From assembly GCA_900319405.1 (NCBI GenBank), contig ONOH01000004.1, positions 1 through 64,000 on the forward strand: a stretch of DNA of 64,000 nucleotides, in the 5' to 3' direction. Under the pieces are notes generated by a model. That model made no database searches. It saw only the letters and a list, made by a program, of their open reading frames with translations, and was not told where the DNA came from. The stretch comes from an uncultured Bacteroidales bacterium (GTDB lineage: Bacteria > Bacteroidota > Bacteroidia > Bacteroidales > UBA932). The position numbers and the translations under genes are program-made. Positions 51,872-61,050 of the stretch are shown here, piece after piece (position 1 is the stretch's first letter; every line of letters begins with the position of its first letter).

Positions 51872-53944
51872 CTAATCGGCGAAGCTGAGTTCGGCGATGA
51901 TGTTGTGGGCCTTTCCGTACTTTTCTACCAGCCAGAGGACGTAGCGGATATCTACGCAGATGCAGCGCTGGAGGTCGGGCTCGAACATCACGTCGGAGCT
52001 CATGCTCTCCCAGTTGCCATCAAAGGCCAGGCCGATGAGTTCTCCCCTGGCGTTCAGGACCGGGGAACCGGAGTTGCCGCCGGTGATGTCGTTGTTGGTG
52101 AGGAAGCAGGTGTGGAGGGTGCCGTCTTTGTCGGCCCAGCGGCCATAATCCTTGGCCAGCAGCAGTTCCTTGAGGCCGGGAGGAAGGATGAATTCGGGGT
52201 CGTTGGGGTTTTCCTTCTCCAGAAGGCCCTTGGCGGTGGTGTAGTGCAGGTACTTGAGGCCGTCCTTGGGACTGTAGGGCAACACCTTGCCGTAGGTGAG
52301 GCGCATGGTGGAGTTGGCGTCCGGGTACATGGCCTTGCCTTTCTGCCATTCCAGCAGGGCGGCGGCAAAGTTCTTGCGGCTCTTGTTATAGGCGTTCTGG
52401 TCCAGCAGGGCCTGCTTCTGGTAGCGGGCCATCAAGGGCATCATAATCTGCGAGTAGCAGAGGATGGCGGGGTCCTTCATCAGCGCATCGGCAGGGGTGG
52501 CCTGCAGTTTTTCATAAGAGGTGAAGGCGCTGTTGTCGAAGAGGTCTTTCACATAGTCGTCCAGATTGGCGGTGGCCATATCCGGGAACAGGAGGTCTTC
52601 CTGGGCAGCCCTTTGCCGATAGAAGTCCAGCAGGGCCACGGCTTCCTTGCGGTCCAGGGCTTCCACGTAGTCCCTGTATCGGCCCTGAACGGCCTTCTTG
52701 GCATTGGCGAGGGCTTCCATGCTGTCCTTGCCGGCCTGCAGGTCACGGCCGTAGGCGTTCATCAGGGCGGCGGCCATTCCCACCAGTTCGATACGGTAGG
52801 GAGCCTCGGTGATCAGGGTGACGGCCTTTTCGTCATCGGCACTGGCCTTGATGAAGGCGTCAATCTCGGCCACGGGGTCTCCGTAGCGGGCCTTGCGCTC
52901 GGGATAGGCTTCGATCCAGGCTTTCAGCGCAGCCTCTTTCTCCTCTTCCCGGCCGATGATGTTGAGGTTCTCGAAGGCCAGTTCTTCGCCCTGCCACTTC
53001 TTCCAGCCGTTGGCGCTGCCGGCATACTTGTTGGCGTACTTGAGCTGGACGGAAGGGTCGGCGCACATCGCTTCCCACATAATGTCCTGACGGACAGTGC
53101 GGGCGTCGATGCGGACGCGGTTGGTTGCAATCATATTATTGAGCTGGGTGGCCGTCTGGTAGCGCTGGGTGCGGCCGGGATAACCCATAATCATCGCAAA
53201 ATCGTTCTCCTTCACGCCGCCGGTGGCGATCTTAAGGCTGCGGGCGGGCTTGTAGGGGACGTTCTCCGGGCTGTACTCGGCGGGGAGGTTGTCGCTTCCG
53301 GCATAGACGCGGAACATAGAGAAGTCGTTGGTATGGCGGGGCCACATCCAGTTGTCGGTTTCTCCACCGAACTTGCCCAGGGATGCCGGAGGGGCGCCCA
53401 CGAAGCGTACGTCGCGATAGGTGCGGTACACGATGAGGTAGTGTACGTTGTCGTTGTAGAAACCGGTGACGGTGACGCGGCAGCCGGGATTGGCTTCCCG
53501 GGCGGCCTTTTCGATATCCTCGGCTTTGGCGCCTTTTTTCTCAATGGCCTCGGTGACGTCTTCCATCTTGACCAGGAAAGTTACCGTGAGGCCCGGGCAG
53601 GGAATTTCCTCTCCGAAGTTCTTGGCCCAGTAGCCATCCATCAGGTAGTTGTGCTCGTCGGTGGACAGGCCCTGGATGCTGCTGTAGCCGCAGTGATGAT
53701 TGGTTACCAGGAGGCCCTGGGCCGATATCATTTCTCCGGTGCAGCCCCCGCCGAAGTGCACGATGGCGTCCTTGAGGGAGGTTTTGTTGATGGAGTAAAT
53801 CTCCTCGGGGCTGAGGCGGCAGCCAGCCGCCTTGAGGTCTTTGCCATTGAGTTGTTTCAGGAGGGGCAACAGCCACATTCCTTCATCGGCCATGGCGCTC
53901 ACCGTGAGGGCGATACCGGCCAGAAAAGCAAGAATTTTTTTCAT
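51872..53944 (-). CDS. S46-family dipeptidyl peptidase (DPP7/DPP11 type)
   Basis: 690 aa with a signal peptide ending SAMA. The chymotrypsin-like triad is complete: His84 in LVTNHHCGYSSIQ, Asp in GGETDNWMWPRHTNDF and Ser in TGGNSGSPVLN, separated by the large helical domain typical of S46. These periplasmic exopeptidases remove dipeptides from the N-terminus and supply asaccharolytic Bacteroidetes with nutrients. The S1-pocket residue that separates DPP7 from DPP11 cannot be assigned here with confidence. Transcribed alone, with a three-hairpin element just after its stop. Confidence 0.92.
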   Translation of the reverse strand: MKKILAFLAGIALTVSAMADEGMWLLPLLKQLNGKDLKAAGCRLSPEEIYSINKTSLKDAIVHFGGGCTGEMISAQGLLVTNHHCGYSSIQGLSTDEHNYLMDGYWAKNFGEEIPCPGLTVTFLVKMEDVTEAIEKKGAKAEDIEKAAREANPGCRVTVTGFYNDNVHYLIVYRTYRDVRFVGAPPASLGKFGGETDNWMWPRHTNDFSMFRVYAGSDNLPAEYSPENVPYKPARSLKIATGGVKENDFAMIMGYPGRTQRYQTATQLNNMIATNRVRIDARTVRQDIMWEAMCADPSVQLKYANKYAGSANGWKKWQGEELAFENLNIIGREEEKEAALKAWIEAYPERKARYGDPVAEIDAFIKASADDEKAVTLITEAPYRIELVGMAAALMNAYGRDLQAGKDSMEALANAKKAVQGRYRDYVEALDRKEAVALLDFYRQRAAQEDLLFPDMATANLDDYVKDLFDNSAFTSYEKLQATPADALMKDPAILCYSQIMMPLMARYQKQALLDQNAYNKSRKNFAAALLEWQKGKAMYPDANSTMRLTYGKVLPYSPKDGLKYLHYTTAKGLLEKENPNDPEFILPPGLKELLLAKDYGRWADKDGTLHTCFLTNNDITGGNSGSPVLNARGELIGLAFDGNWESMSSDVMFEPDLQRCICVDIRYVLWLVEKYGKAHNIIAELSFAD

Positions 53945-53971
53945 TGGTTACAGTTATTTGTGCAAAGTTAA

Positions 53972-54586
53972 TCAAAATAGCGAAGGTTCCAACTCTTTTA
54001 CGTGGAAGGATTTGCGGTGGAGAGGGGTGTAGCCGTGCAGGCGGATGGCTTCGACATGTTCTGCCGTGGGGTAGCCCATATTGCGCTCCCAGCCGTACTG
54101 GGGGTAGTCCAGGGCCAGTTTTCGCATACACTCGTCCCGGTAGGTCTTGGCCAGGACCGACGCCGCGGCAATGCTGGCGTAGGTGGCGTCCCCGTGCACC
54201 ACGGTCCGGTAGTCTCCGAATCCGTACGGGCCGAAGGGGCGGAAGCGATTGCCGTCAACCAGAAGGAACTCCGGCGCGGGGGCGAGCCTCAGCACCGCCC
54301 GCTGCATCCCCGTCACCGAAGCCCAGAGGATATTGAGGCGGTCGATTTCATCGGCCTGGACGGCCTCCACCGCCCAGGCGACGGCCTCGGCTTCGATGAT
54401 GGGCCTGAGCGTCTCGCGGGCTTTTTCGCTCATTTTTTTGGAGTCGTTCAAGAGCGGGTGGTGGAAATCTGGCGGAAGGATTACCGCGGCGGCATAGACC
54501 GGACCGGCCAGGGGGCCCCGACCGGCCTCGTCACAGCCCGCCTCCATTCTTCCGGGCTCCATATATGGCTTCAGCTTCGGTTTCAT
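53972..54586 (-). CDS. rnhB: Ribonuclease HII
   Basis: 204 aa. The catalytic acids are seen in GCDEAGRGPLAGPVYAAAV, in LLVDGNRF and in KTYRDECMRKLA, with the C-terminal HRKSFHV motif. It cuts RNA in RNA-DNA hybrids and single ribonucleotides in DNA. The 5' flank up to the divergent CPBP gene is filled by a repeat (54590-54666). Confidence 0.95.
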   Translation of the reverse strand: MKPKLKPYMEPGRMEAGCDEAGRGPLAGPVYAAAVILPPDFHHPLLNDSKKMSEKARETLRPIIEAEAVAWAVEAVQADEIDRLNILWASVTGMQRAVLRLAPAPEFLLVDGNRFRPFGPYGFGDYRTVVHGDATYASIAAASVLAKTYRDECMRKLALDYPQYGWERNMGYPTAEHVEAIRLHGYTPLHRKSFHVKELEPSLF

Positions 54587-54589
54587 TTC

Positions 54590-54666
54590 TATGACAGATC
54601 CTTCGTCGCCGCGCTCCTCAGGATGACAAAAGGGAGCCTGTCATTCTTCGCTTCGCTCAGAATCTT
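54590..54666. repeat. GATCCTTCGTCGCC...CTTCGCTTCGCTCAGAATCT repeat
   Basis: A 31-base block starting ATCCTTCGTCGCCGCGCTCC and ending AGGATGACA is identical to one at 58339-58369. It is followed after 11 bases by TGTCATTCTTCGCTTCGCTC and AGAATCT. The two halves are each imperfect palindromes. It occupies the shared upstream region of rnhB and the CPBP gene. Confidence 0.7.
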
Positions 54667-54702
54667 TGCAAATTTCGTTAACTTTGTGAAAAATAACAAA
54701 CG

Positions 54703-55512
54703 ATGGCATCAATTAAAGAAATGTCTTTTTGGAAGTGGCTGGGGCTGCTTTTTTCCGGGTTTTTCCTGGCGGGGTTGCTGTATGGTTTTGCCGGACTCGT
54801 GGATTTGGTTCCGCGCGGATGGCTGTTCTGCCTGCTGTGTCTGGCCGTTTCGCTGGCCATGCTGATTCTGTACGCCGTTTTTGTGAGGTGGTTCGAGTCG
54901 CATCCCGCGATGGATCTGCCCCTGTGGAAAGCGGGCGGGGATACGGGACTGGGGCTGGGAATCGGCCTGGGGTATTTCTGCGTGGTGACGGGCGTTCTGG
55001 CGCTGGCGGGAGCCTACAAGATGACGGGCTTCGGTGCTCCGGCGCTGGAACTCCTCTGCTCCTTTTGCTTTTTTGCCGTAGTGGCCGTGGGAGAGGAGAT
55101 TATGTTCCGCGGGGTGATTTTCCGCTGGGTTGACGAGAAATGGGGCTTCGTGCCGGCGCTCCTCGTGTCGGCCCTGCTGTTTGGCCTGATTCACATCACA
55201 AACCCCAACGCGACGCTGTGGAGCAGCGTTGCCATCGCCATCGAGGCGGGATTGCTGCTGGGTGCGGCCTACAAATGGAGCGGCACGCTGTGGCTGCCCA
55301 TCGGCATCCATTGGGCATGGAACTTCGCGCAGGGCAACATCTTCGGCTTTGCGGTGTCCGGGCAGGAGGCCGGGAAAAGCCTCGTGCAGGCGCAGGTCGG
55401 GGGGGCTGACTGGCTCAGCGGCGGCGCTTTCGGGGCCGAGGCTTCCGTGGTGGCCGTCGCGGCGGGACTTTTGCTGTCGGCCTGGTTCATTTACCGCATT
55501 TATCGTAGATAA
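54703..55512 (+). CDS. CPBP-family intramembrane metalloprotease
   Basis: 269 aa with about seven membrane spans. The Abi/CAAX motifs are present: EEIMFRGVIFRWV (Glu-Glu-x3-Arg) near residue 128, and FGLIHITNPN with the second-site His, then IGIHWAWNF. Such proteases process prenylated or membrane peptides, or act in bacteriocin self-immunity; here there is no bacteriocin cluster nearby. A TAACTTTG box (54679-54686) lies 16 nt before the start. Confidence 0.88.
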   Translation: MASIKEMSFWKWLGLLFSGFFLAGLLYGFAGLVDLVPRGWLFCLLCLAVSLAMLILYAVFVRWFESHPAMDLPLWKAGGDTGLGLGIGLGYFCVVTGVLALAGAYKMTGFGAPALELLCSFCFFAVVAVGEEIMFRGVIFRWVDEKWGFVPALLVSALLFGLIHITNPNATLWSSVAIAIEAGLLLGAAYKWSGTLWLPIGIHWAWNFAQGNIFGFAVSGQEAGKSLVQAQVGGADWLSGGAFGAEASVVAVAAGLLLSAWFIYRIYRR

Positions 55513-55515
55513 CTA

Positions 55516-55545
55516 TTGCTTTTGAGCGAAAAATCCTTATATTTG
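55516..55545 (+). promoter_or_regulatory. Promoter of the EF-G2 gene
   Basis: TTG (55516-55518), 19 nt, TATATTTG (55538-55545): a full match to the Bacteroidetes consensus. The start codon follows 40 nt later, so this message has an ordinary leader. Confidence 0.8.
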
Positions 55546-55585
55546 CAGACTGCGTTGAAAACAAGCAAAAACAATCCATACACAG

Positions 55586-57724
55586 ATGAAAACTTACACA
55601 ACCAAAAACATCCGCAACGTGGTCCTCATCGGCGCTCCGCGCAGCGGTAAAACCACCCTCTCCGAGGCGATGCTCTTCGAAGGAAAGGTTATCGACCGCC
55701 GCGGCAGCGTAGAAGACAAGAACACCGTCTCCGACAACACTGAGTTTGAGCAGACCAACCAGAAGTCCATCAACGCCACCCCCCTGTACGCAGAGTTCGG
55801 CGGCTGCAAGATCAACTTCATCGATGCCCCGGGTTCCGACGATTTCTCCGGCGGCGCACTGTCTGCTTTCAAGGTGGTGGACGCCGCCGTCATGGTGATG
55901 AACGGCACCGCCGGCATCGAGGTGGGCACCACCCTGTTCGCCCGCTATGCAGACCAGTACAGCGTGCCGATGGTGATTGCCGTGAACCAGATGGATCACG
56001 ACAAGGCCAACTGGGACGGTGTGCGCGCTGCCATCAACGAGGAGTTCGGCAAGAAAGCCGCCATTTGCCAGTTCCCGGTGAACCCCGGCCTGGGTCTGGA
56101 GGGCTTCGTGGATGTGATTACTATGAAATTCTACAACCGGAAGAACGAGGAGCAGGATATCCCCGCCGCCTATGCCGACGAGGCCGAGGAACTTCGCGCA
56201 GAACTGATGGAAAAGGCTGCCGAAGGTTCCGACGAACTGATGGAGAAGTTCTTCGACACGATGGAGCTGAGCACCGACGAAATCCGTGAAGGCCTTCGCC
56301 TGGGCCTGAAGAAGGGAGAGACCATCCCCGTCTTCTGCACCGCCGCCAAGGAGAATGTCGGCGTCAGGCGCCTGATGGAATTCGTGGTGAACGTAGTTCC
56401 CTCCCCCGAAGGAAAGGAAGAGCCCACCGTGGATGGCGGCACCCTCAAGTGCGACCCGGCCGGCCCCGTGGCCCTTTTCATCTTCAAGACCTCTGTGGAG
56501 CAGCACCTGGGCGAGGTTTCCTACTTCAAGGTGATGAGCGGTACCCTCAACGAGGGTGCAGACCTGGTGAACCCCGAAACCGGCAACGGTGAGCGCCTGA
56601 GCGCCATCTACGCCGTGGCGGGTGCCAAGAAGGAGAAGGTGAGCCAGATTGCCGCTGGCGACATCGGCTGCGTGATGAAGCTCAAGGCCGGAAAGACCGA
56701 TGTCACCCTGGCCCAGAGCGGTGTGGAAGCCGTCAAGCACATGGTGTTCCCGGATGCCAAGTACCGCTGCGCCGTGAAGGCCGTGGACAAGAACGACGAG
56801 GCCAAGGTGGGTGACGCCCTCAACAAGGTGGCCGCCCAGGATCCCACCATCACCGTGGAATACTCCAAGGAGCTGCGCCAGACCATCCTTTCCGGTATGG
56901 GTGAGCAGCACATCAACTATGTCAAGTGGCGTGTCACCAACGAGTTCAAGCAGAACATCGAAATCTACGCCCCCAAGGTGCCTTACCGCGAGACCATCAC
57001 CAAGATTGCCACGGCCCAGTACCGTCACAAGAAGCAGTCCGGCGGTGCCGGTCAGTTCGGTGAGGTTCACCTGCTGGTTTGCCCCTACGTGGAAGGCCAG
57101 GAGGCTCCCAAGAACTTCAAGATTGACGGCAAGGATGTCATCTTCAACTTCAAGAGCCAGGACATCACCGACCTCGAGTGGGGCGGCAAGCTGGAGTTCT
57201 ACAACTGCGTGGTGGGTGGTTCCATCGACCTCAACTTCATGCCCGCCATCCTCAAGGGTATCAAGTCCAAGATGGAGGAAGGCCCTCTCACCGGTTCCTA
57301 CGCCCGCGACATCCGCGTCTATGTCTATGACGGTAAGATGCACCCGGTGGATTCCAAGGAAATCGCCTTCATCATCGCCGGCCGCAACGCCTTCAAGGAG
57401 GCTTTCCGCAATGCCGGTCCCAAGATCCTGGAACCCATCTACAATGTGGACATCATCACCCCCAACGAGTATGTGGGTCCCTGCATGAGCGACCTCAACA
57501 CCCGTCGCGGCATGATTATGAACCAGGATATGGACAAGGGCTTCACCGTGCTCCATGCCCGTGTCCCGCTGGCCGAGTTGTACCGCTACTCCACCATCCT
57601 GAGCTCCCTGACCGGTGGCAGCGCCACCTTCCAGATGAAGTTCGCGGAGTACGTCCAGGTTCCGGCCGAGGTTCAGACCAAGCTGCTGGCCGAATACGCC
57701 GCCCAGGAAGAGGAAGAAGACTAG
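55586..57724 (+). CDS. fusA2: Elongation factor G paralogue EF-G2 with degenerate GTPase site
   Basis: 712 aa with the five EF-G domains, acidic tail EEEED. The GTPase motifs are altered: the P-loop is GAPRSGKTTL, not GHVDHGKTTL; D-T-P-G-H is DAPGS, so the catalytic His is Ser; N-K-M-D is NQMD; and the switch I R-G-I-T motif is missing (INATP). This matches the Bacteroidetes EF-G2 class described in Bacteroides as a translocase that works without GTP hydrolysis and matters under carbon starvation and in the gut. Domain IV (QYRHKKQSGGAGQFGEVHL) is well kept. It has its own strong promoter and is followed by 680 bp without genes. Confidence 0.9.
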   Translation: MKTYTTKNIRNVVLIGAPRSGKTTLSEAMLFEGKVIDRRGSVEDKNTVSDNTEFEQTNQKSINATPLYAEFGGCKINFIDAPGSDDFSGGALSAFKVVDAAVMVMNGTAGIEVGTTLFARYADQYSVPMVIAVNQMDHDKANWDGVRAAINEEFGKKAAICQFPVNPGLGLEGFVDVITMKFYNRKNEEQDIPAAYADEAEELRAELMEKAAEGSDELMEKFFDTMELSTDEIREGLRLGLKKGETIPVFCTAAKENVGVRRLMEFVVNVVPSPEGKEEPTVDGGTLKCDPAGPVALFIFKTSVEQHLGEVSYFKVMSGTLNEGADLVNPETGNGERLSAIYAVAGAKKEKVSQIAAGDIGCVMKLKAGKTDVTLAQSGVEAVKHMVFPDAKYRCAVKAVDKNDEAKVGDALNKVAAQDPTITVEYSKELRQTILSGMGEQHINYVKWRVTNEFKQNIEIYAPKVPYRETITKIATAQYRHKKQSGGAGQFGEVHLLVCPYVEGQEAPKNFKIDGKDVIFNFKSQDITDLEWGGKLEFYNCVVGGSIDLNFMPAILKGIKSKMEEGPLTGSYARDIRVYVYDGKMHPVDSKEIAFIIAGRNAFKEAFRNAGPKILEPIYNVDIITPNEYVGPCMSDLNTRRGMIMNQDMDKGFTVLHARVPLAELYRYSTILSSLTGGSATFQMKFAEYVQVPAEVQTKLLAEYAAQEEEED

Positions 57725-58126
57725 TCCTTCTCTGCCTTTTATGCCCGATCGGCCGCCCCTGCTTTGGGGTGGCCGATTTTGCGTGAGCCGGCGCAGCGGG
57801 GCGGGGCGGCAAATGCGTTTGGGGGCCTGTCAGGCAAGTATGGTGTTTGCGAATCAAGCCAGGGGGGAACTACAGACGGGGCAGAGATGGTAAAGGAGAG
57901 CAGCGAGCGCCCCGTCGGGCTAGCCTCCAAGTTATTGATACATAGCGAGTTGAGGAAACAATCCCGGCTTGTCTTTCTGAATGCAGTGAAGAATCTGCGC
58001 ATCTATGAGTTTCCAGCACAGGCAGCCTCGCAAAAACGGGCGTTTTTGTTGGGATGAGTAGGCGATCGCCTACCCAGGCTCACATTTGGGGCCCTTTTTG
58101 CACAGATGGGTATGCTACTCCCTCAC

Positions 58127-58238
58127 GCGTTTGGGGCCGATTTTGCGTAAGCCATCGCACCGGGGTGGGGCGGCAAATGCGTTTGGGGGCGGTTTTGCGG
58201 GAGCCGGTGCAGCGGGGGGGCGACAAACGCGTTTAGGG
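58127..58238. repeat. Tandem 50-52-bp GC-rich repeat
   Basis: GCGTTTGGGG starts at 58127, 58179 and (as GCGTTTAGGG) 58229, giving units of 52 and 50 bp with the core GATTTTGCG, AGCCGGTGCAGCGGGG-like, GGGGCGGCAAAT. A third, separate unit lies at 57771-57826, and a weak fragment near 58084-58105. Confidence 0.7.
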
Positions 58239-58335
58239 CGATGGAAAGATACAGGCAACAGCCTGTCCGTCTTTGCAAAAACGCCTTAAAATGCTTGGAC
58301 GGGAAGCTGTCGCCTGTTTTTGGGGCCGATTCATG

Positions 58336-58399
58336 GAAATCCTTCGTCGCCGCGCTCCTCAGGATGACAGGCCCTGTCTGAGCGAAGCGAAGAATCTGA
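58336..58399. repeat. GATCCTTCG-family repeat, copy by the LRR gene
   Basis: Shares a 31-base identical block with the copy at 54590-54666, then GCCCTGTCTGAGCGAAGCGA and AGAATCTGATG, which runs to within 5 bases of the leftward gene's stop codon. Confidence 0.7.
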
Positions 58400-58404
58400 T
58401 GTCC

Positions 58405-61050
58405 TTATTGCTGCTGCACGGTCCAGCCGGAGGGGATGCCGCTGCTGCCGGAGGGCCAGGAGACGTCGGTCTTTTTGACGAAGGTGCCGCTGGAGCCGGT
58501 GGGAACCCCGTCAACCCAGTTCTCTAGCGCATTTCCCGCGGAGATGTTGCTGGCGGTGCAGGTAATCTTTTTGAGCGAAGTGCAGCGGCTGAACATCATG
58601 GAATAGCAATACTGGGATAATGTCTGGGCCTTCAGCTCCGGGGACTCTTTGAGGGAGGTGCAGTCGGAGAACATATTCATACAGGAGCTCATTGCCAGGG
58701 TTTGGGCCGATATAGCCGGAGGGTTCTGCAGGGCTGTGCAGCCGGCGAACATCCCCATATAGCAGAAGTTGGCAAGGGTGGAGGCGGGAAGAGCCGTTGC
58801 CTGGGTCAGCGCAGTGCAGCCGTAGAACATACCCTCATAGCAGTTCGGGGCAAGGGTGGTGGCCGGGAGGCTTGGCGCGCGCTCCAGGGCGGTGCAGTTA
58901 AGGAACATGTTCCTGAAGCAGCCGTCGCCTACCGTAGCGGGCCGTATCACCAGCTTTTCGGTAGGATGGCTCTTGAGCTTGTCATTGCCAGAAAAGAGAC
59001 TGGCGAAGGCATAGGGGTCAAGCGTAGTTACGCTAGTGTATGCTCCGCTGCTGATAAGGGAGCATATATCCCCATATACATAGTGAAGGCCGCTGCCGAT
59101 GATGTTTGTGCAGCTGACCGGCCCAACCTCGTGGCCATAAGCCGCGTTGTCTCCCCAAAGACGCAGTTTGTCTCCGGCGCTGAGGGGAATCTCTATCTTC
59201 GCCCGGCTGTCCGTTGTGGCATCGCTCAAAGATATCTCTGCGGCTTTTGAATAGCGCACCTCCAGCTGCTGAGGGTTACTGATGGTGATGGTGCCGTCTT
59301 CGATGGCCTCTATGGTAAGGGGCTCCTGCCCGCCCCAGCCGGCAGGGATGCCGCTCACGCCGGATGTCCAGACGGCACTCGGGTGCTGAATAAAAAGACC
59401 GGAAGAAGGGACTCCTTTTACCCATTCATATGTCCAATCAGTCCAGTGCGTTTTTAAAAGGCAGGTGATTTGCTTCAGATTGGAGCAGCCACTAAACATC
59501 ATTTCATATGCATAAGCGGCACCTTCTTCTGACGGAAGTACAGGAGATGTTTCCAGACTGGAACAATCCTCAAACATAGAAGAATAACAAAAATGTGCAA
59601 GTTCTGTTGCCGGAAGAGCCGGGGCTTTTTTGAGATTGGAACATTTATAAAACATATCCCTATAGCAGGCGTAGCCCAGTGTAGTAGCCGGAAGTTCCGG
59701 AGCTCTGGTGAGATTTTTGCAGCGCTGAAACATTCCCTCGTATGCAGATCTCCCAACCTCTGTTGCCGGAAGCAATATGTTTTTATACGGATGGTTGTAC
59801 ATATATTCTAAACCCAGGAACAAAAATGCGTAAGCCGCTCTTCCTGCTTTTAGCAAAGCCGGATTGCCACTGGTGTTATAAAAGAAAAAGGGATCCCTTA
59901 AGCTTGTTATATTTCCGTACACATACGCATTGTTAGTCATCACAAAGATGGTGCTGTTTCGTGAATCTGGAACGTTAGAGGAGTCATCACCATAAATCTG
60001 GTTTTTCCCGCGGAACGCTACTTTGTCGCCAAGGCTAAGGGGGCCAATTACAATCTCCGAATTACTGCTGCTAACATAATCAGAACCGTTTATGGACCAT
60101 TGGATTTCAAGTTCCTTCGGGTTCTTAATATCTATCCAGCTATTCGTTTCAAGCATCTCAAAGGTAAGGGGGGTCTTGGCGGCATCGTAAAGCGTATTAA
60201 TGTTGTAGTTTATGCCCGCCCTGTAATATTTCCCGTCTTGAAGGGCAGCCTTCTTGCGCAGGGAGTGAACCTGGCCGTTTTCCATTTCGGCAGTAAACTC
60301 ATAGGGAATCTTTTCACCTGCCTTGTTGTTGGAAATGGCTACGTAGAGTTTATTGGTGGGCTCCTCCGGGGTCACGGTAACATAAGCCTCCGTGGCGCTC
60401 CGGCCCACTATGCCGGCTCCGGATATGGTGAGGCGCTTCACCTTTTGTGAGCCGAAAGAGAACTCGTTGATGCTCTGTAGGTTTTTAAAGCTTGCGGAGG
60501 ACAGGGTGATGGCGTCGGTTTCACTGTCTATGGCCTCGACCTGGACCTGGGCCCGGGCATAGTCATAATTCTCTGCAATGTCTTCAAGAGTACCCTTCTG
60601 GCCAATGTAGCTGCGCGCATTCTCGGGGCCAACCAGGTAAAGATTCAGGGATTGTCCCACAGAGAAATTACCGCTAAGGCTTCCCCTGAGGAGGGTGGTG
60701 TTCTCCCCGAATCTCTGGGACTCCAGTTCACCTACCAAAGCATCGCCTTTGTAAACATAAACCTTCTCCTTGAAATCCCAGGTGGATTTCAGGTAGTTTC
60801 CCTCAAGTTCGAGGCCCTTGGTGGCGGCGGTGCCGGAAACGGCGGCATCGGCCTCCTCTTCTATCCAGCCGTCGCCGGTGAGGACGGCCTTGGTCAGGTC
60901 ATCGGCACCACTGGTGGCTTTCACCGTTACGGTCCATACTTTTTCGGCCTCGGGCTGCTGCTCCTCCTGAGGGGCCGGAAGTTCCATTTCTTTGGTGCAG
61001 GAAAAAAGGGCCAGGGCGGCAAAGGCCGCGGTTACGTACAGTGTTCTCAT
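58405..61050 (-). CDS. Surface lipoprotein with fimbrillin-like start and BspA-type repeats
   Basis: 881 aa from the ATG at 61048-61050, lipoprotein signal (FAALALFSC). Residues about 25-300 look like a fimbrillin-like beta domain (VWTVTVKATSGADD, KKAALQDGKYYRAGINYNI). Two blocks of Cys-rich repeats follow, each unit like CYxxMFxxCxxLxxAPxLPATxL (about 425-540 and 700-850), the style of BspA leucine-rich-repeat adhesins. Each block ends with W-x-x-G-V-P-x-S-G-x-F ... G-x-S-G-I-P-x-G-W, so the repeat-plus-cap module is duplicated. Likely a surface adhesin or binding protein. Its first 4 bp overlap the stop of peptide P3. Confidence 0.75.
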   Translation of the reverse strand: MRTLYVTAAFAALALFSCTKEMELPAPQEEQQPEAEKVWTVTVKATSGADDLTKAVLTGDGWIEEEADAAVSGTAATKGLELEGNYLKSTWDFKEKVYVYKGDALVGELESQRFGENTTLLRGSLSGNFSVGQSLNLYLVGPENARSYIGQKGTLEDIAENYDYARAQVQVEAIDSETDAITLSSASFKNLQSINEFSFGSQKVKRLTISGAGIVGRSATEAYVTVTPEEPTNKLYVAISNNKAGEKIPYEFTAEMENGQVHSLRKKAALQDGKYYRAGINYNINTLYDAAKTPLTFEMLETNSWIDIKNPKELEIQWSINGSDYVSSSNSEIVIGPLSLGDKVAFRGKNQIYGDDSSNVPDSRNSTIFVMTNNAYVYGNITSLRDPFFFYNTSGNPALLKAGRAAYAFLFLGLEYMYNHPYKNILLPATEVGRSAYEGMFQRCKNLTRAPELPATTLGYACYRDMFYKCSNLKKAPALPATELAHFCYSSMFEDCSSLETSPVLPSEEGAAYAYEMMFSGCSNLKQITCLLKTHWTDWTYEWVKGVPSSGLFIQHPSAVWTSGVSGIPAGWGGQEPLTIEAIEDGTITISNPQQLEVRYSKAAEISLSDATTDSRAKIEIPLSAGDKLRLWGDNAAYGHEVGPVSCTNIIGSGLHYVYGDICSLISSGAYTSVTTLDPYAFASLFSGNDKLKSHPTEKLVIRPATVGDGCFRNMFLNCTALERAPSLPATTLAPNCYEGMFYGCTALTQATALPASTLANFCYMGMFAGCTALQNPPAISAQTLAMSSCMNMFSDCTSLKESPELKAQTLSQYCYSMMFSRCTSLKKITCTASNISAGNALENWVDGVPTGSSGTFVKKTDVSWPSGSSGIPSGWTVQQQ

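Larger units (their letters stand above)
57725..58404. other. Gene-free repeat island of 680 bp
   Basis: No supportable gene. It contains a dispersed and a tandem copy of a 50-52-bp GC-rich repeat (57771-57826, 58127-58238), a partial copy of the CTTCG repeat family (57970-57997) and a full one (58336-58399), and short inverted repeats such as GTAGGCGATCGCCTAC (58050-58065). The high repeat load and lack of frames suggest decayed or insertion-tolerant DNA. Confidence 0.6.

Noticed and set aside
54703-55512. CPBP protease as bacteriocin immunity protein
   Set aside because: No bacteriocin or exporter genes nearby; neighbours are housekeeping genes.
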